DNA of 10,174 bases from JASFEQ01 sp050122535 (GTDB lineage Bacteria > Desulfobacterota > DSM-4660 > Desulfatiglandales > HGW-15): assembly GCA_050122535.1 (NCBI GenBank), contig JASFIT010000141.1:1-10174 (forward strand). The letters run 5' to 3'. How positions within the stretch are numbered: position 1 is the first letter of the stretch; every line of letters starts with the position of its first letter. The position numbers were made by a program, and so were the translations under genes. Shown one piece after another: positions 1 through 5,559 of this stretch. The notes under the pieces are model-generated. The model ran no database searches. It saw only the letters and a list, made by a program, of their open reading frames with translations, and was not told where the DNA came from.

Positions 1-105
1 CACCTTCTGTGGAAGAGGCCGGTTCACGTGGAAACCACAAAGGAGGGGAAGAAGGTGCGCCTGAGTTATGATGGGAAGGAAACCAACATCAAGGAGCTGG
101 GTTAG
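1..105 (+). CDS. C-terminal fragment of an unrecognised protein
   Basis: An open frame enters from the left edge in frame 1 and stops at TAG (103-105), giving 34 residues ending DGKETNIKELG. The fragment is lysine-rich and charged and has no motif I recognise, so no function is assigned. The next gene starts 51 bases downstream on the same strand, and the gap shows no terminator-like hairpin, so the two could be co-transcribed. The frame could be a chance read-through of non-coding sequence, but its codon choice and the tight spacing to the next gene favour a real gene end. Confidence 0.55.
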   Translation, partial: HLLWKRPVHVETTKEGKKVRLSYDGKETNIKELG

Positions 106-156
106 GAAAGGGAGGATTGATTGCGAGTAATCATAAAAAGAAAGGCGGGATGAGCT

Positions 157-624
157 ATGAGTTTAACAAAACGCATCAATGAACAGCTCCAGAAGGCCAC
201 GGCTGATCAAGCTGTGGTGGTAGAGGCATCCGAAGAAAAACTGCGGGTGGAAGTAAAACTGGCGGACTCTTCTCGGTTGGGATGTCTGCTCGACAGGCTC
301 CACCTGGAACACACAGAAGGTGGACAACTTCCCATCGACCCGGCTCAGGTCGTGGCGCAAATCACCTATCTCGGGGAGAGATTGGAGATCATCGAGACAG
401 AAGGAAAAGAGGGGATGACTATCCTCAGAAGCACGCCTCCCAGGGGTGATGGGGAGGTCATTAGTTTCTACGAGATGGTGGTGGATCGATCCACAAGATT
501 GTCCCTGATACGGTATAAGTATGACCCCGAGACAGAAGAGCGCACCCCCATGCCTGCACCATTGACACGGGATACCCTGGAGCGTCTGGTCGGTGACCTG
601 ATCCAGTTGGCAGGTGGAAAATAA
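157..624 (+). CDS. Hypothetical protein, 155 aa
   Basis: I do not recognise the family. The protein has no signal peptide or membrane segment and is probably a small acidic cytoplasmic protein. The middle (about residues 68-122) alternates hydrophobic and charged residues as in a beta-sheet fold (ERLEIIETEG, then GEVISFYEMVVDR and LSLIRYKYD). A C-terminal helix (about 137-152, LTRDTLERLVGDLIQL) follows a proline-rich linker. The start is chosen because AAAGGCGGG ends 7 bases before this ATG. An ATG at 150 in another frame opens only a 10-codon frame. It probably belongs with the truncated gene upstream. Function unknown; the reading frame itself is credible. Confidence 0.75.
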   Translation: MSLTKRINEQLQKATADQAVVVEASEEKLRVEVKLADSSRLGCLLDRLHLEHTEGGQLPIDPAQVVAQITYLGERLEIIETEGKEGMTILRSTPPRGDGEVISFYEMVVDRSTRLSLIRYKYDPETEERTPMPAPLTRDTLERLVGDLIQLAGGK

Positions 625-734
625 ACCTCAAGTTCCCTCTACCCCTCCCATAAGACACCTGTTCTTATCACTCACTCTTCTGTAATTCTTCTTCCTTGCC
701 GTGCCTGCCGACCCTTGGACATGGCTCAGAGTCG

Positions 735-763
735 ATGCTGAGCAAGGTCGAAGCATCGAAGGG
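735..763 (+). repeat. 29-base dispersed repeat, copy 1
   Basis: This block is identical over 29 bases to 7542-7570. It starts ATGCTGAGCAAGG and ends CATCGAAGGG. Here the arms TCGATGCT (732-739) and AGCATCGA (752-759) form an 8-bp stem around a 12-base loop, so it would fold as a hairpin. The CCCTGAG...TCGAAGGG elements at 2083-2101 and 4270-4289 carry the same TCGAAGGG end and look like relatives. Confidence 0.8.
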
Positions 764-775
764 CCGTCCTCCCTG

Positions 776-801
776 CCCTCCATAGCTTTAGCGAAGGAGG
801 G
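776..801. repeat. Hairpin with CCCTCC/GGAGGG arms
   Basis: CCCTCC (776-781) is the perfect reverse complement of GGAGGG (796-801), with a 14-base interior containing TAGC and GCGA half-complements. There is no T-run, so a terminator role is not supported. It sits directly after the 29-base repeat and looks like another module of the same intergenic mosaic. Confidence 0.5.
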
Positions 802-860
802 TGTCTTCCGCTACCATTCTCCTAGCTCTTTGCGTTTCGCTCCTTTTCTAATAACTGATA

Positions 861-905
861 ACGTATAACGAATAACCATCATCTGTGGGGCTTGACCCCT
901 TTTCT
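861..905 (+). repeat. 45-base repeat ending in CTTGACCCCTTTT, copy 1
   Basis: It matches 9221-9265 with one mismatch over 45 bases. It begins ACGTATAACGAATAACC and ends GGGGCTTGACCCCTTTTCT. The last base overlaps the stop codon of the minus-strand amidohydrolase gene. The core TTGACCCCTTTT (892-903) recurs at 7896-7907, 7961-7972 and 9252-9263. In this copy the TAATAACTGATA sequence to its left runs straight into the repeat; the other copy is interrupted at that point. Confidence 0.85.
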
Positions 906-1744
906 CATGCGCTGTGGAAATTGAGATAGTTTTCATGAAGTATTTTATGTGATAACGCACTGTCATCTATGAAATTAGAGAAGAACTGCATCGTGCTCTG
1001 GACCGTTTCTGGCTGATCAATCAAGGCATCGCTGCCAAATAGAATTCTATTTTGGTAGCGGCTTATAAATTCCAGATAAGTCCTTGGGTCTTTGCTTATA
1101 AAAGCGGCCAATGAGGACACATCCGTATAGCAATTGTCATATTTTTCCAAAAACGCGGAGATCGCGCGTCTTGAAAATCCGAAGTGGGGGATATTGAAAT
1201 TTGTCGTTGGATGCCCTTTGATCATCTCTGATATGAAATCGGCATATCTTCTCAAATCAGCGTGTACCAAAACGGTCATCCCTTGCTTGGATGCGTTTTC
1301 AATGAGCAACGATGTGATCCTCTCCGATTGCTTCCGATTTCGACCAAAAGCCTCCTGCATGCCCTTGAGCCCTATCACGTTATCTTCCTCAGGCACATAG
1401 AGGACTTTCATTCCTTTAAATCCTAGGCCTCGGTACTTTTCAATTTTTTGTGGGATATTCGTATCAATGAACCTGACATCTATGTAGGGTACGATCTTCA
1501 AATGTGATGCTTGGTTGAAGGCGAAGAAAGTCTTTTTTTGGTTTGCAAAGGTCTCGAGGGTAATACCTTCATGGTATCCCTCAGGAACCATCTGCTTAAT
1601 CGTTGTGAGGTCCTCAGGATATTCGTCAATGACCAAAGCATCAAAACCGGCGAGACCCATCTCTTCCAAATGAACACCGATATCTAATAGATCAGGCAGA
1701 GGGCGCTGGAAAAAGAAATGAATGTGAGCATCATAGAACTTCAT
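905..1744 (-). CDS. Amidohydrolase-family (TIM-barrel) metal-dependent hydrolase
   Basis: This is a 279-residue protein of the amidohydrolase-2 type (ACMSD-like barrel), which includes hydrolases and decarboxylases that use a single metal. The metal-site pattern is visible in order: H7-I-H9 after strand 1 (YDAHIHF), H161 in VLVHAD, H187 in IPHFG and D239 in FGSDA. These match the usual HxH, His, His, Asp ligands. The length suits the compact members of the family. The substrate cannot be read from the sequence. The start is the first in-frame ATG and gives the family-typical N-terminus within five residues of HxH, although the upstream Shine-Dalgarno match is weak. It is a single-gene unit with no operon partner. 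CTTGACCCCTTTT-like motifs lie just beyond both ends in opposite orientation. Confidence 0.88.
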   Translation of the reverse strand: MKFYDAHIHFFFQRPLPDLLDIGVHLEEMGLAGFDALVIDEYPEDLTTIKQMVPEGYHEGITLETFANQKKTFFAFNQASHLKIVPYIDVRFIDTNIPQKIEKYRGLGFKGMKVLYVPEEDNVIGLKGMQEAFGRNRKQSERITSLLIENASKQGMTVLVHADLRRYADFISEMIKGHPTTNFNIPHFGFSRRAISAFLEKYDNCYTDVSSLAAFISKDPRTYLEFISRYQNRILFGSDALIDQPETVQSTMQFFSNFIDDSALSHKILHENYLNFHSA

Positions 1745-2023
1745 GTTCAGGCTTTCGATAATGAACGGGTCAGATCAAGTTGCTCTTGTTAATAAATATC
1801 TTCAGTATTGATACTATCTAACTGGAAAGGCTACAACAAAGTCACCCAGCTGCAGGCCCAAATAGACGCAATAACATTACCTCTAGGCTTTTTCAACCAT
1901 CTCTGTTTTAACCAAAACCTGATCTTTTTACAGGAATCTGTCCGCAAAAGTCAAAACCTCTTTATTTCCTGATAAATGCCTGCCCCTTTCCCCGTTTCCC
2001 CGCTTCCGTTTTCTGCCTTCTAT
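1745..2023. other. Intergenic region between two minus-strand genes
   Basis: No gene is supported here. Bases 1761-1780, read on the minus strand, give CTTGATCTGACCCGTTCAT, a degenerate relative of the CTTGACCCCTTTT motif, 17 bases upstream of the hydrolase start. Bases 1981-2020 are a pyrimidine-rich run of CCCCGTTTCCCCGCTTCCG type that leads into the heptad repeats. A similar pyrimidine-rich run accompanies the heptads at 6640-6680. Confidence 0.5.
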
Positions 2024-2079
2024 CCTCCGTCATCTGTCATCTGTCGTCTGTCCTCCGTCATCTGTCATCTGTCGTCTGT
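2024..2079 (-). repeat. Tandem 28-base repeat built of 7-base units
   Basis: Two perfect 28-base copies lie head to tail (2024-2051 and 2052-2079). Each is made of four heptads reading, on the plus strand, CCTCCGT, CATCTGT, CATCTGT and CGTCTGT. On the minus strand the units read GATGACA or similar. The TGA stop of the WYL regulator (2060-2058) lies inside the second copy, so the repeat encodes the last few residues of that protein. Related arrays lie at 6134-6161 (opposite orientation) and 6599-6631. Confidence 0.9.
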
Positions 2080-3083
2080 CTGCCCTGAGCTCGTCGAAGG
2101 GCCGTCTTCTGGTACTCGGCGACTATTTCCTCTGCTTCCTCCCGTATTTCATCTCTCAATGACTCGGGTTCAAGGACCAGTGCCTTGGAGCCCCAGTTCA
2201 TGATCCAAAACTTGATTTCCTCGGTGCCTGCAACCTCCGCCTCGAAGATGACAGAGCCGTCATCCGTTTCCTTGATTTGTTGGCTTTCGTGCCAGATCTT
2301 CTCCTTGATGTACCCTGCAATATCCGGGGCAAACCACATCTTAATTTTTATAGGCTCGCCCTGAAACACCCCGAAGCTGGGTCCAATGAAATCCTCAAAG
2401 TCAAAATCCTCCTTTACCTCAAATGGCTCTTTGGTCTGGTGCAGCATCTTGATGCGATCCATGGCAAATATTCTCACCTCTTTACGTTTGTGGCAGAAAC
2501 CGATGAGATAAAAGGTGCCGCTGAAGAACCAGATCCGGTAAGGATCCACCTTGCGTCGGCTCTCCTTTTTCCGGCTCATCGTATAGTAGACGATCTCGAT
2601 GGAGTGCTTTTTGATAGCGGCCTCATTCACGCGGTTGATGATCTCTTTGAATTTACCATACTCCTTAAAGGGTTTGTGTCCCAGATGAAGGGTTTGTTCC
2701 ACCGTGTTCAGATACTTGATGGATTCAGGGGGGAGGGTGGTTTTGATCTTTTTGAATAATGACTCCAGGGAATCGTAGAAGACCGTGTCCTTGAAGACCT
2801 TCATCATGTCGCTGCCGAAATAGAGGGCCATCAGTTCCGTGAGGCTGAAAGGAATGGGAATCTGGTGCTTGACCGTGTCGAGTAGTGACCAGAGGTTTTT
2901 GCCATCCACCCTTTCTGTGTAAATGGGAAAGCCTGCAATCTGCAGTGCTTCCAAATCCCGGTACACAGTGCGCGGATGGCACTCAATTTCTTCTGCTAAC
3001 TCAGCCGCCGATTTGCCTAGCTTGGAGGAAATGAGCGTCTGAATAATCCTCCATTGCCTTCCTAATTGCTCACCCCTTGCCAT
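2058..3083 (-). CDS. WYL-domain transcriptional regulator (YafY/DeoR type)
   Basis: This is a 341-residue DNA-binding regulator. A winged helix-turn-helix spans about residues 8-60, with recognition helix CHPRTVYRDLEALQIAGFPI (35-54). A central linker follows, then a WYL domain (about 155-215) with the family pattern TFYLIGFCHKRKEVRIFAMD (190-209). A C-terminal WCX-like region (about 243-325) completes it. WYL domains are thought to sense ligands, sometimes nucleic acids or nucleotides, and family members often control DNA-damage or defence genes. The start at 3083 is preferred because GGAGG lies 6 bases upstream. The frame stays open to 3191, but the extra 36 residues are unlike the family. 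The C-terminal residues from about 329 (LRRAQGRQTTDDR) are encoded by two intergenic repeat elements and are probably not functional. No target gene is obvious nearby. Confidence 0.9.
   Translation of the reverse strand: MARGEQLGRQWRIIQTLISSKLGKSAAELAEEIECHPRTVYRDLEALQIAGFPIYTERVDGKNLWSLLDTVKHQIPIPFSLTELMALYFGSDMMKVFKDTVFYDSLESLFKKIKTTLPPESIKYLNTVEQTLHLGHKPFKEYGKFKEIINRVNEAAIKKHSIEIVYYTMSRKKESRRKVDPYRIWFFSGTFYLIGFCHKRKEVRIFAMDRIKMLHQTKEPFEVKEDFDFEDFIGPSFGVFQGEPIKIKMWFAPDIAGYIKEKIWHESQQIKETDDGSVIFEAEVAGTEEIKFWIMNWGSKALVLEPESLRDEIREEAEEIVAEYQKTALRRAQGRQTTDDR
2083..2101 (-). repeat. CCCTGAGCTCGTCGAAGGG dispersed element
   Basis: This 19-base element has partly complementary ends (CCCT/AGGG). 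It is related to 4270-4289 (CCCTGAGCGCAGTCGAAGGG) and to the TCGAAGGG-ended repeats at 735-763 and 7542-7570. Short elements of this CCCTGAGC...TCGAAGGG type are, to my knowledge, common in many bacterial genomes. Here it lies inside the 3' end of the WYL regulator gene and encodes the protein segment LRRAQG. Confidence 0.75.
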
Positions 3084-3212
3084 AAACGACCTCCAAAGAT
3101 TGGTATCTCTCGCCCGCTCCCCCCTCAGCTGTACACGGGGTCGCTCGAGCCCCCAAAGTACACAGAGAGGAGAATCGCTTGAAAGCCTCATGTCAAGGCC
3201 TGTGGAAAGCAG

Positions 3213-3232
3213 AAAATGAGTTCACTCATTTT
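3213..3232. repeat. Perfect palindrome AAAATGAGT-TC-ACTCATTTT
   Basis: The 9-bp arms (3213-3221 and 3224-3232) are perfectly complementary around a 2-base centre. It lies 130 bases upstream of the WYL regulator start and just upstream of its possible TTGACA -35 (3196-3191 on the minus strand). Its size and symmetry suit a dimeric regulator's operator, so it is a candidate autoregulatory site, but only position supports that. Confidence 0.5.
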
Positions 3233-3255
3233 TGCCTTCCCATGGCCTCGACATT

Positions 3256-3300
3256 GGTCACGATGCTAATTCATCGTGACCCTCGCATCGCTTGCGAGGG
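3256..3300. repeat. Two abutting perfect hairpins
   Basis: Hairpin 1 has arms GGTCACGATG (3256-3265) and CATCGTGACC (3272-3281), 10 bp with a 6-base loop. Hairpin 2 has arms CCCTCGCA (3280-3287) and TGCGAGGG (3293-3300), 8 bp with a 5-base loop. They share bases 3280-3281. Neither has a T-run. The dense pair resembles a REP-type or structured RNA element. Confidence 0.65.
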
Positions 3301-3407
3301 CTTTGAAGCGGTTCACACAAATCCCTGCAATTGTTCTCTGCGCCTCAGTGAACCCTGCCCGCCATCAGCTGCGCTTCAGGCGCTGCAGGCGGGTCTGTGA
3401 GAGATAA

Positions 3408-3434
3408 AATCCTGCTAATCCTGTAAATCCTGTC
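3408..3434 (+). repeat. Three tandem 9-base AATCCTG repeats
   Basis: AATCCTGCT, AATCCTGTA and AATCCTGTC follow each other without a gap. A partial inverted echo (CAGGATAAACGGGATT) follows at about 3449. Short ATCCTGTAAATCCTGT arrays are, as far as I know, a common intergenic repeat in environmental bacteria; no function is claimed. Confidence 0.65.
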
Positions 3435-3503
3435 TGAGACTCTTTCCTCAGGATAAACGGGATTTAATTGATTCATTAAAATGCGGTTTTCGTTTAGCCA
3501 ATT

Positions 3504-3540
3504 ATCTCAAAATATTGAGATTTACTCAATTTTATTGAGT
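3504..3540. repeat. Two AT-rich hairpins with CTCAA/TTGAG arms
   Basis: ATCTCAA (3504-3510) pairs with TTGAGAT (3515-3521), and ACTCAAT (3524-3530) pairs with ATTGAGT (3534-3540). Both stems are 7 bp and share the CTCAA core. The second is followed by TTTTT (3541-3545) and so has a terminator shape, but its stem is very AT-rich and no plus-strand gene lies upstream. The paired sites could instead be two operator sites. Confidence 0.5.
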
Positions 3541-3550
3541 TTTTTGCGGT

Positions 3551-3738
3551 TCACTCTGATTACTCAAAACCCCCTCTTATCGAAGAGGGGGTCCCGATGC
3601 GGTAGCAACGGACCAAGATCTAGCCCCGCAGCGAAGCTGCTGAGTGGTTTTTCTTTGCCGCCTTCTCAGCGGCAAAGAAAAAATTTTATCCCTCTGCGGT
3701 CTCTGCGTCTCGAACGGAGTGGGCGGTGAGGCAAATTT
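3551..3738 (+). repeat. Composite intergenic module, copy A
   Basis: The first 66 bases (3551-3616) match 4095-4160 at roughly 80%. They contain a 9-bp hairpin, CCCCCTCTT/AAGAGGGGG (3570-3578/3583-3591). A small GCAGC-GAA-GCTGC hairpin (3628-3640) follows, then a perfect 14-bp hairpin with arms TTTTTCTTTGCCGC (3648-3661) and its complement (3669-3682). After these come paired CTCTGCG units (3692-3698, 3701-3707) and a GGTGAGGCAAATTTTTGG tail. Copy B downstream has the same modules in the same order, with a different second hairpin. The two copies bracket the small membrane-protein gene. Confidence 0.7.
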
Positions 3739-3783
3739 TTGGAAAAACTCTTTCGTGGTTTGACCGTAGTTGTCAAAGGCCCC

Positions 3784-3792
3784 TGTTATGAT
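3784..3792 (+). promoter_or_regulatory. Possible extended -10 promoter for the small membrane protein
   Basis: TGT-TATGAT is an extended -10 element, 33 bases upstream of the start codon. TTGTCA and TTGACC lie upstream but at poor spacings (about 11 and 21 bases), so the -35 is uncertain. Confidence 0.3.
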
Positions 3793-3825
3793 GTTGGCAA
3801 AATCAAGAAGGGGGAGGGGTGTTTA

Positions 3826-4014
3826 ATGAAATTTTCCAAAATAAAAACCATTGGCAGGGTCACAACAAGAACGTACAAAACACTGCTCATCACGAGCTCT
3901 TTTGTCGTGTTGATCTGGATTGCCTATTGCCTGAGCCTCATCACAGCAGATTGGCTCAGCTGGGATCCGGATGAAGATTATGAAGATACGCGACTCGTCC
4001 TGATCAAGTGCTAA
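3826..4014 (+). CDS. Small single-span membrane protein, 62 aa
   Basis: A strong GGGGGAGGGG Shine-Dalgarno tract (3810-3819) sits 6 bases before this ATG, so this start is preferred over an in-frame upstream start at 3739. The protein has a basic N-terminus (about residues 2-18, with K/R at 2, 5, 7, 11, 15 and 18), one hydrophobic helix (about 19-41, TLLITSSFVVLIWIAYCLSL within it), and a short acidic segment (WDPDEDYED, 46-54). The charge distribution predicts N-in, C-out topology in the inner membrane. I recognise no family. The gene stands alone between two copies of a composite repeat. It could be a toxin-like or regulatory small membrane protein, but nothing in the sequence shows that. 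Confidence 0.5.
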   Translation: MKFSKIKTIGRVTTRTYKTLLITSSFVVLIWIAYCLSLITADWLSWDPDEDYEDTRLVLIKC

Positions 4015-4094
4015 TGACGCCACTTTGGCACGGGTTTCGCGCCCTATATATAAAGGGGTTACATCTCACCACGCCCTTGTCCCGTTTCTTGGAG

Positions 4095-4314
4095 TCACTT
4101 TGATTCCCCAAAACCCCCTCTCATCTGAGAGGGGTTCTGATGCGGTAGCAGCGGGACCAATGGGGAGGATTCTTGGTGAGAAAATAAGCTTGCTTATTTT
4201 TCTCCCAAGAGAACTCCACATAGGGTTTTGAGGCGAGCTGTTTCTCTGCGAACTCTGCGCCTCTAGTGACCCTGAGCGCAGTCGAAGGGGAACGGGTGTG
4301 AGATTAATTTTTTG
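4095..4314 (+). repeat. Composite intergenic module, copy B
   Basis: It opens with a 66-base block (4095-4160) similar to 3551-3616. The hairpin here is CCCCTCTC-ATCT-GAGAGGGG (4115-4134). A long imperfect hairpin follows (4172-4209, about 17 bp; arms CTTGGTGAGAAAATAAGC and GCTTATTTTTCTCCCAAG). Then come two CTCTGCG units (4244-4250, 4253-4259), a CCCTGAGCGCAGTCGAAGGG element (4270-4289), and a GGTGTGAGATTAATTTTTT tail that runs into the ribosome site of the next gene. No gene lies between 4015 and 4329; open frames here are inside the repeats. Confidence 0.7.
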
Positions 4315-4329
4315 AAGGAGGTCATGATT

Positions 4330-5322
4330 ATGCAAAACATTATTAATGAATATTTAGGAGCGGCCAAGGTTGGCCGCAAGCAATCTTACAAGAACCTGGC
4401 CATCTACCCTTTGCTGTCCACCTATTCCATAGCCTTGGACTACATCCTTTTGGATGAAGCGCTGAAGGAGGCGCTCATTGAAGTGGTCGAGGTGGATGAC
4501 GCGGGCGATGTTCCCAACCTCAAGGTCATCAACAAATCAGAACGCATGGTACTTCTACTGGACGGTGAGGAACTGGTCGGCGCCAAACAAAACCGCATTG
4601 TAAACACCACCATCCTGATCCCGGGCCACGCCACCGTTCTCATCCCTGTGAGCTGCGTGGAGCAGGGGAGGTGGCACGACGACGCACCCCAATTCCACAG
4701 TGAAGAGCGGGTCATGGCACCCGTGATGCGCGCAAAGAAGGCTGGGAAGGTGTCGCTTTCTCTGAGAGAAAACCTGGGATTCCAATCTGACCAAGGGGAA
4801 ATATGGGATGGTATAGCCCAAATCGCACAGAGGAGGGATGCAGTATCCCCGAGCATGGCCATGTCTGAAATCTATGAAAAGGATCGGCCATCCATTCAAG
4901 AATATGTGAAGCATTTCAGGTTAATTGATGGGCAGGTGGGTGCCGTGTTCATGATCAATGGCAAAGTTGTGGGACTGGACGCCTTAGGAAAGCTCGAGTC
5001 CTTTTCCAAGATCTTCAAGAAATTGGTTGAAAGCTATACCCTGGATGCCATCGACTGGTTCGAGTCGAAAAAGGAGCACAAGGCCCTGAAGAGTAGTGTG
5101 ACCAAATTCCTGAAGGCTTCTCAGAAGTCCTCTGTGGAGTTCCATGAAGGTGTCGGCCTGGGGACCGATTGCCGCCTCGAATCCGATAAGGTGACAGGGT
5201 TTGCCCTGGCCATGGATGAGCAGATCCTGCATCTTTCAGTGTTCGCCCGAGAAGATGGTCAGAGGGGAAAGGGAGGTAATTCCCGAATGGCCAGCTTTGC
5301 TCAAAGACGGAGCCGCTTCTAG
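4330..5322 (+). CDS. ARPP-1 family (DUF6569-type) protein
   Basis: This 330-residue soluble protein resembles the ARPP-1 domain family (ARG and Rhodanese-Phosphatase-superfamily-associated protein). The supporting segments are an N-terminal YLGAAKVGRKQSYKNLAIYP (8-27), the core LLLDGEELVGAKQNRIVNTT (75-94), VSCVEQGRW (107-115) and a late GVGLGTDCRLE (274-284). From memory, the family was described computationally in association with ADP-ribosylglycohydrolase and other conflict-system genes; its biochemical activity is not established. The start is ATG 4330 because AAGGAGGT (4315-4322) ends 7 bases before it. ATG 4324 lies too close, and an in-frame TTG at 4312 precedes the Shine-Dalgarno sequence. 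No ADP-ribosylation gene is visible nearby. The tail is basic (RMASFAQRRSRF). Confidence 0.78.
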   Translation: MQNIINEYLGAAKVGRKQSYKNLAIYPLLSTYSIALDYILLDEALKEALIEVVEVDDAGDVPNLKVINKSERMVLLLDGEELVGAKQNRIVNTTILIPGHATVLIPVSCVEQGRWHDDAPQFHSEERVMAPVMRAKKAGKVSLSLRENLGFQSDQGEIWDGIAQIAQRRDAVSPSMAMSEIYEKDRPSIQEYVKHFRLIDGQVGAVFMINGKVVGLDALGKLESFSKIFKKLVESYTLDAIDWFESKKEHKALKSSVTKFLKASQKSSVEFHEGVGLGTDCRLESDKVTGFALAMDEQILHLSVFAREDGQRGKGGNSRMASFAQRRSRF

Positions 5323-5351
5323 TATCCAATTGTCCACGCATAACAATCAAT

Positions 5352-5394
5352 ACCTTGAACTTGAGGTCACAAATTGTGACCTTAAGTTTAAGGT
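5352..5394. promoter_or_regulatory. 43-base palindrome/hairpin, candidate ORF6N operator
   Basis: The sequence is symmetric about A5373. Its core is AGGTCACAA-A-TTGTGACCT, extended outward to 21 paired positions if two G-T (G-U in RNA) positions are allowed. The 21-base core (5364-5384) differs at one base from the same-length stretch 5767-5787 inside the ORF6N gene 166 bases downstream of the palindrome centre's start codon region. It lies 30 bases after the ARPP-1 stop. It could be a protein-binding site or an RNA hairpin; the partial overlap with the next hairpin makes the two RNA folds mutually exclusive. Confidence 0.65.
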
Positions 5395-5411
5395 GCCATT
5401 TTGGCACCTTA
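5389..5411 (+). promoter_or_regulatory. 10-bp hairpin overlapping the preceding palindrome
   Basis: Arms TAAGGTGCCA (5389-5398) and TGGCACCTTA (5402-5411) are perfect complements with a TTT loop. The left arm reuses bases 5389-5394, the right end of the 43-base palindrome. No T-run follows. It could act as an alternative structure in RNA reading out of the ARPP-1 gene. Confidence 0.5.
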
Positions 5412-5507
5412 GTAATGAGATCACAAAATGGGATTTCAAAAGGTTCTGAAAATCCTTGCAGGTCAGGAGATCTGAATTTAGACTCCCCTAAAAACAGCCT
5501 GTAAAAT

Positions 5508-5530
5508 GGATATCACAATTTGTGACATCC
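5508..5530. promoter_or_regulatory. Palindrome GGATaTCACAA-t-TTGTGAcATCC upstream of ORF6N
   Basis: Ten of eleven positions per arm are complementary around T5519. The TCACAA...TTGTGA core is shared with the palindromes at 5352-5394 and, as TCACA...TGTGA, at 5761-5791. It ends 29 bases before the ORF6N start codon, a position suited to an operator. A half-match (TCACAAAATG) also occurs at about 5425-5434. Confidence 0.6.
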
Positions 5531-5559
5531 TATGGTCTGAATCATAGAAAGGAAATAAT

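Larger units (their letters stand above)
625..904. other. Gene-free repeat mosaic
   Basis: No coding frame is supported here. From left to right it holds unassigned pyrimidine-rich sequence, a 29-base repeat (735-763) found again at 7542-7570, a CCCTCC/GGAGGG hairpin (776-801), a TAATAAC-rich stretch, and a 45-base repeat (861-905) found again at 9221-9265. The neighbouring genes converge on this spacer (plus strand ends at 624, minus strand ends at 905), yet I see no classical hairpin with a T-run on either strand. Confidence 0.7.
3084..3550. other. Long hairpin-rich intergenic region
   Basis: No gene is supported. Open frames of 70-80 codons here run through inverted repeats and lack ribosome sites. 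The region holds a perfect 9-bp palindrome (3213-3232), two abutting hairpins (3256-3300), one CTCTGCG unit (3336-3342), a GC-rich imperfect hairpin (about 3358-3392, CCCGCC/GGCGGG), three 9-base AATCCTG repeats (3408-3434), and two AT-rich hairpins (3504-3540). TTGACA on the minus strand (3196-3191) is a good -35 for the WYL gene, but it has no convincing -10. Confidence 0.6.

Noticed and set aside
2024..2079. CRISPR-like tandem repeat
   Set aside because: Units are 7 or 28 bases with no unique spacers and no cas genes; it is a simple tandem repeat.
3168..3196. Promoter of the WYL regulator based on minus-strand TTGACA
   Set aside because: No acceptable -10 is found at 16-18 bases; it is mentioned only as a possible -35.
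3524..3545. Rho-independent terminator
   Set aside because: The stem is only 7 bp and almost all A-T, and no plus-strand gene lies upstream.
3481..3729. Plus-strand open frame of 82 codons
   Set aside because: It consists of the AT-rich hairpins and composite repeat copy A, with no Shine-Dalgarno sequence.
4066..4335. Minus-strand open frame of 89 codons
   Set aside because: It lies wholly within composite repeat copy B and overlaps the start of the ARPP-1 gene; its residues are translations of hairpins.
4440..4862. Minus-strand open frame of 140 codons
   Set aside because: It is antisense to the ARPP-1 coding sequence, serine/threonine-rich and without a ribosome site.
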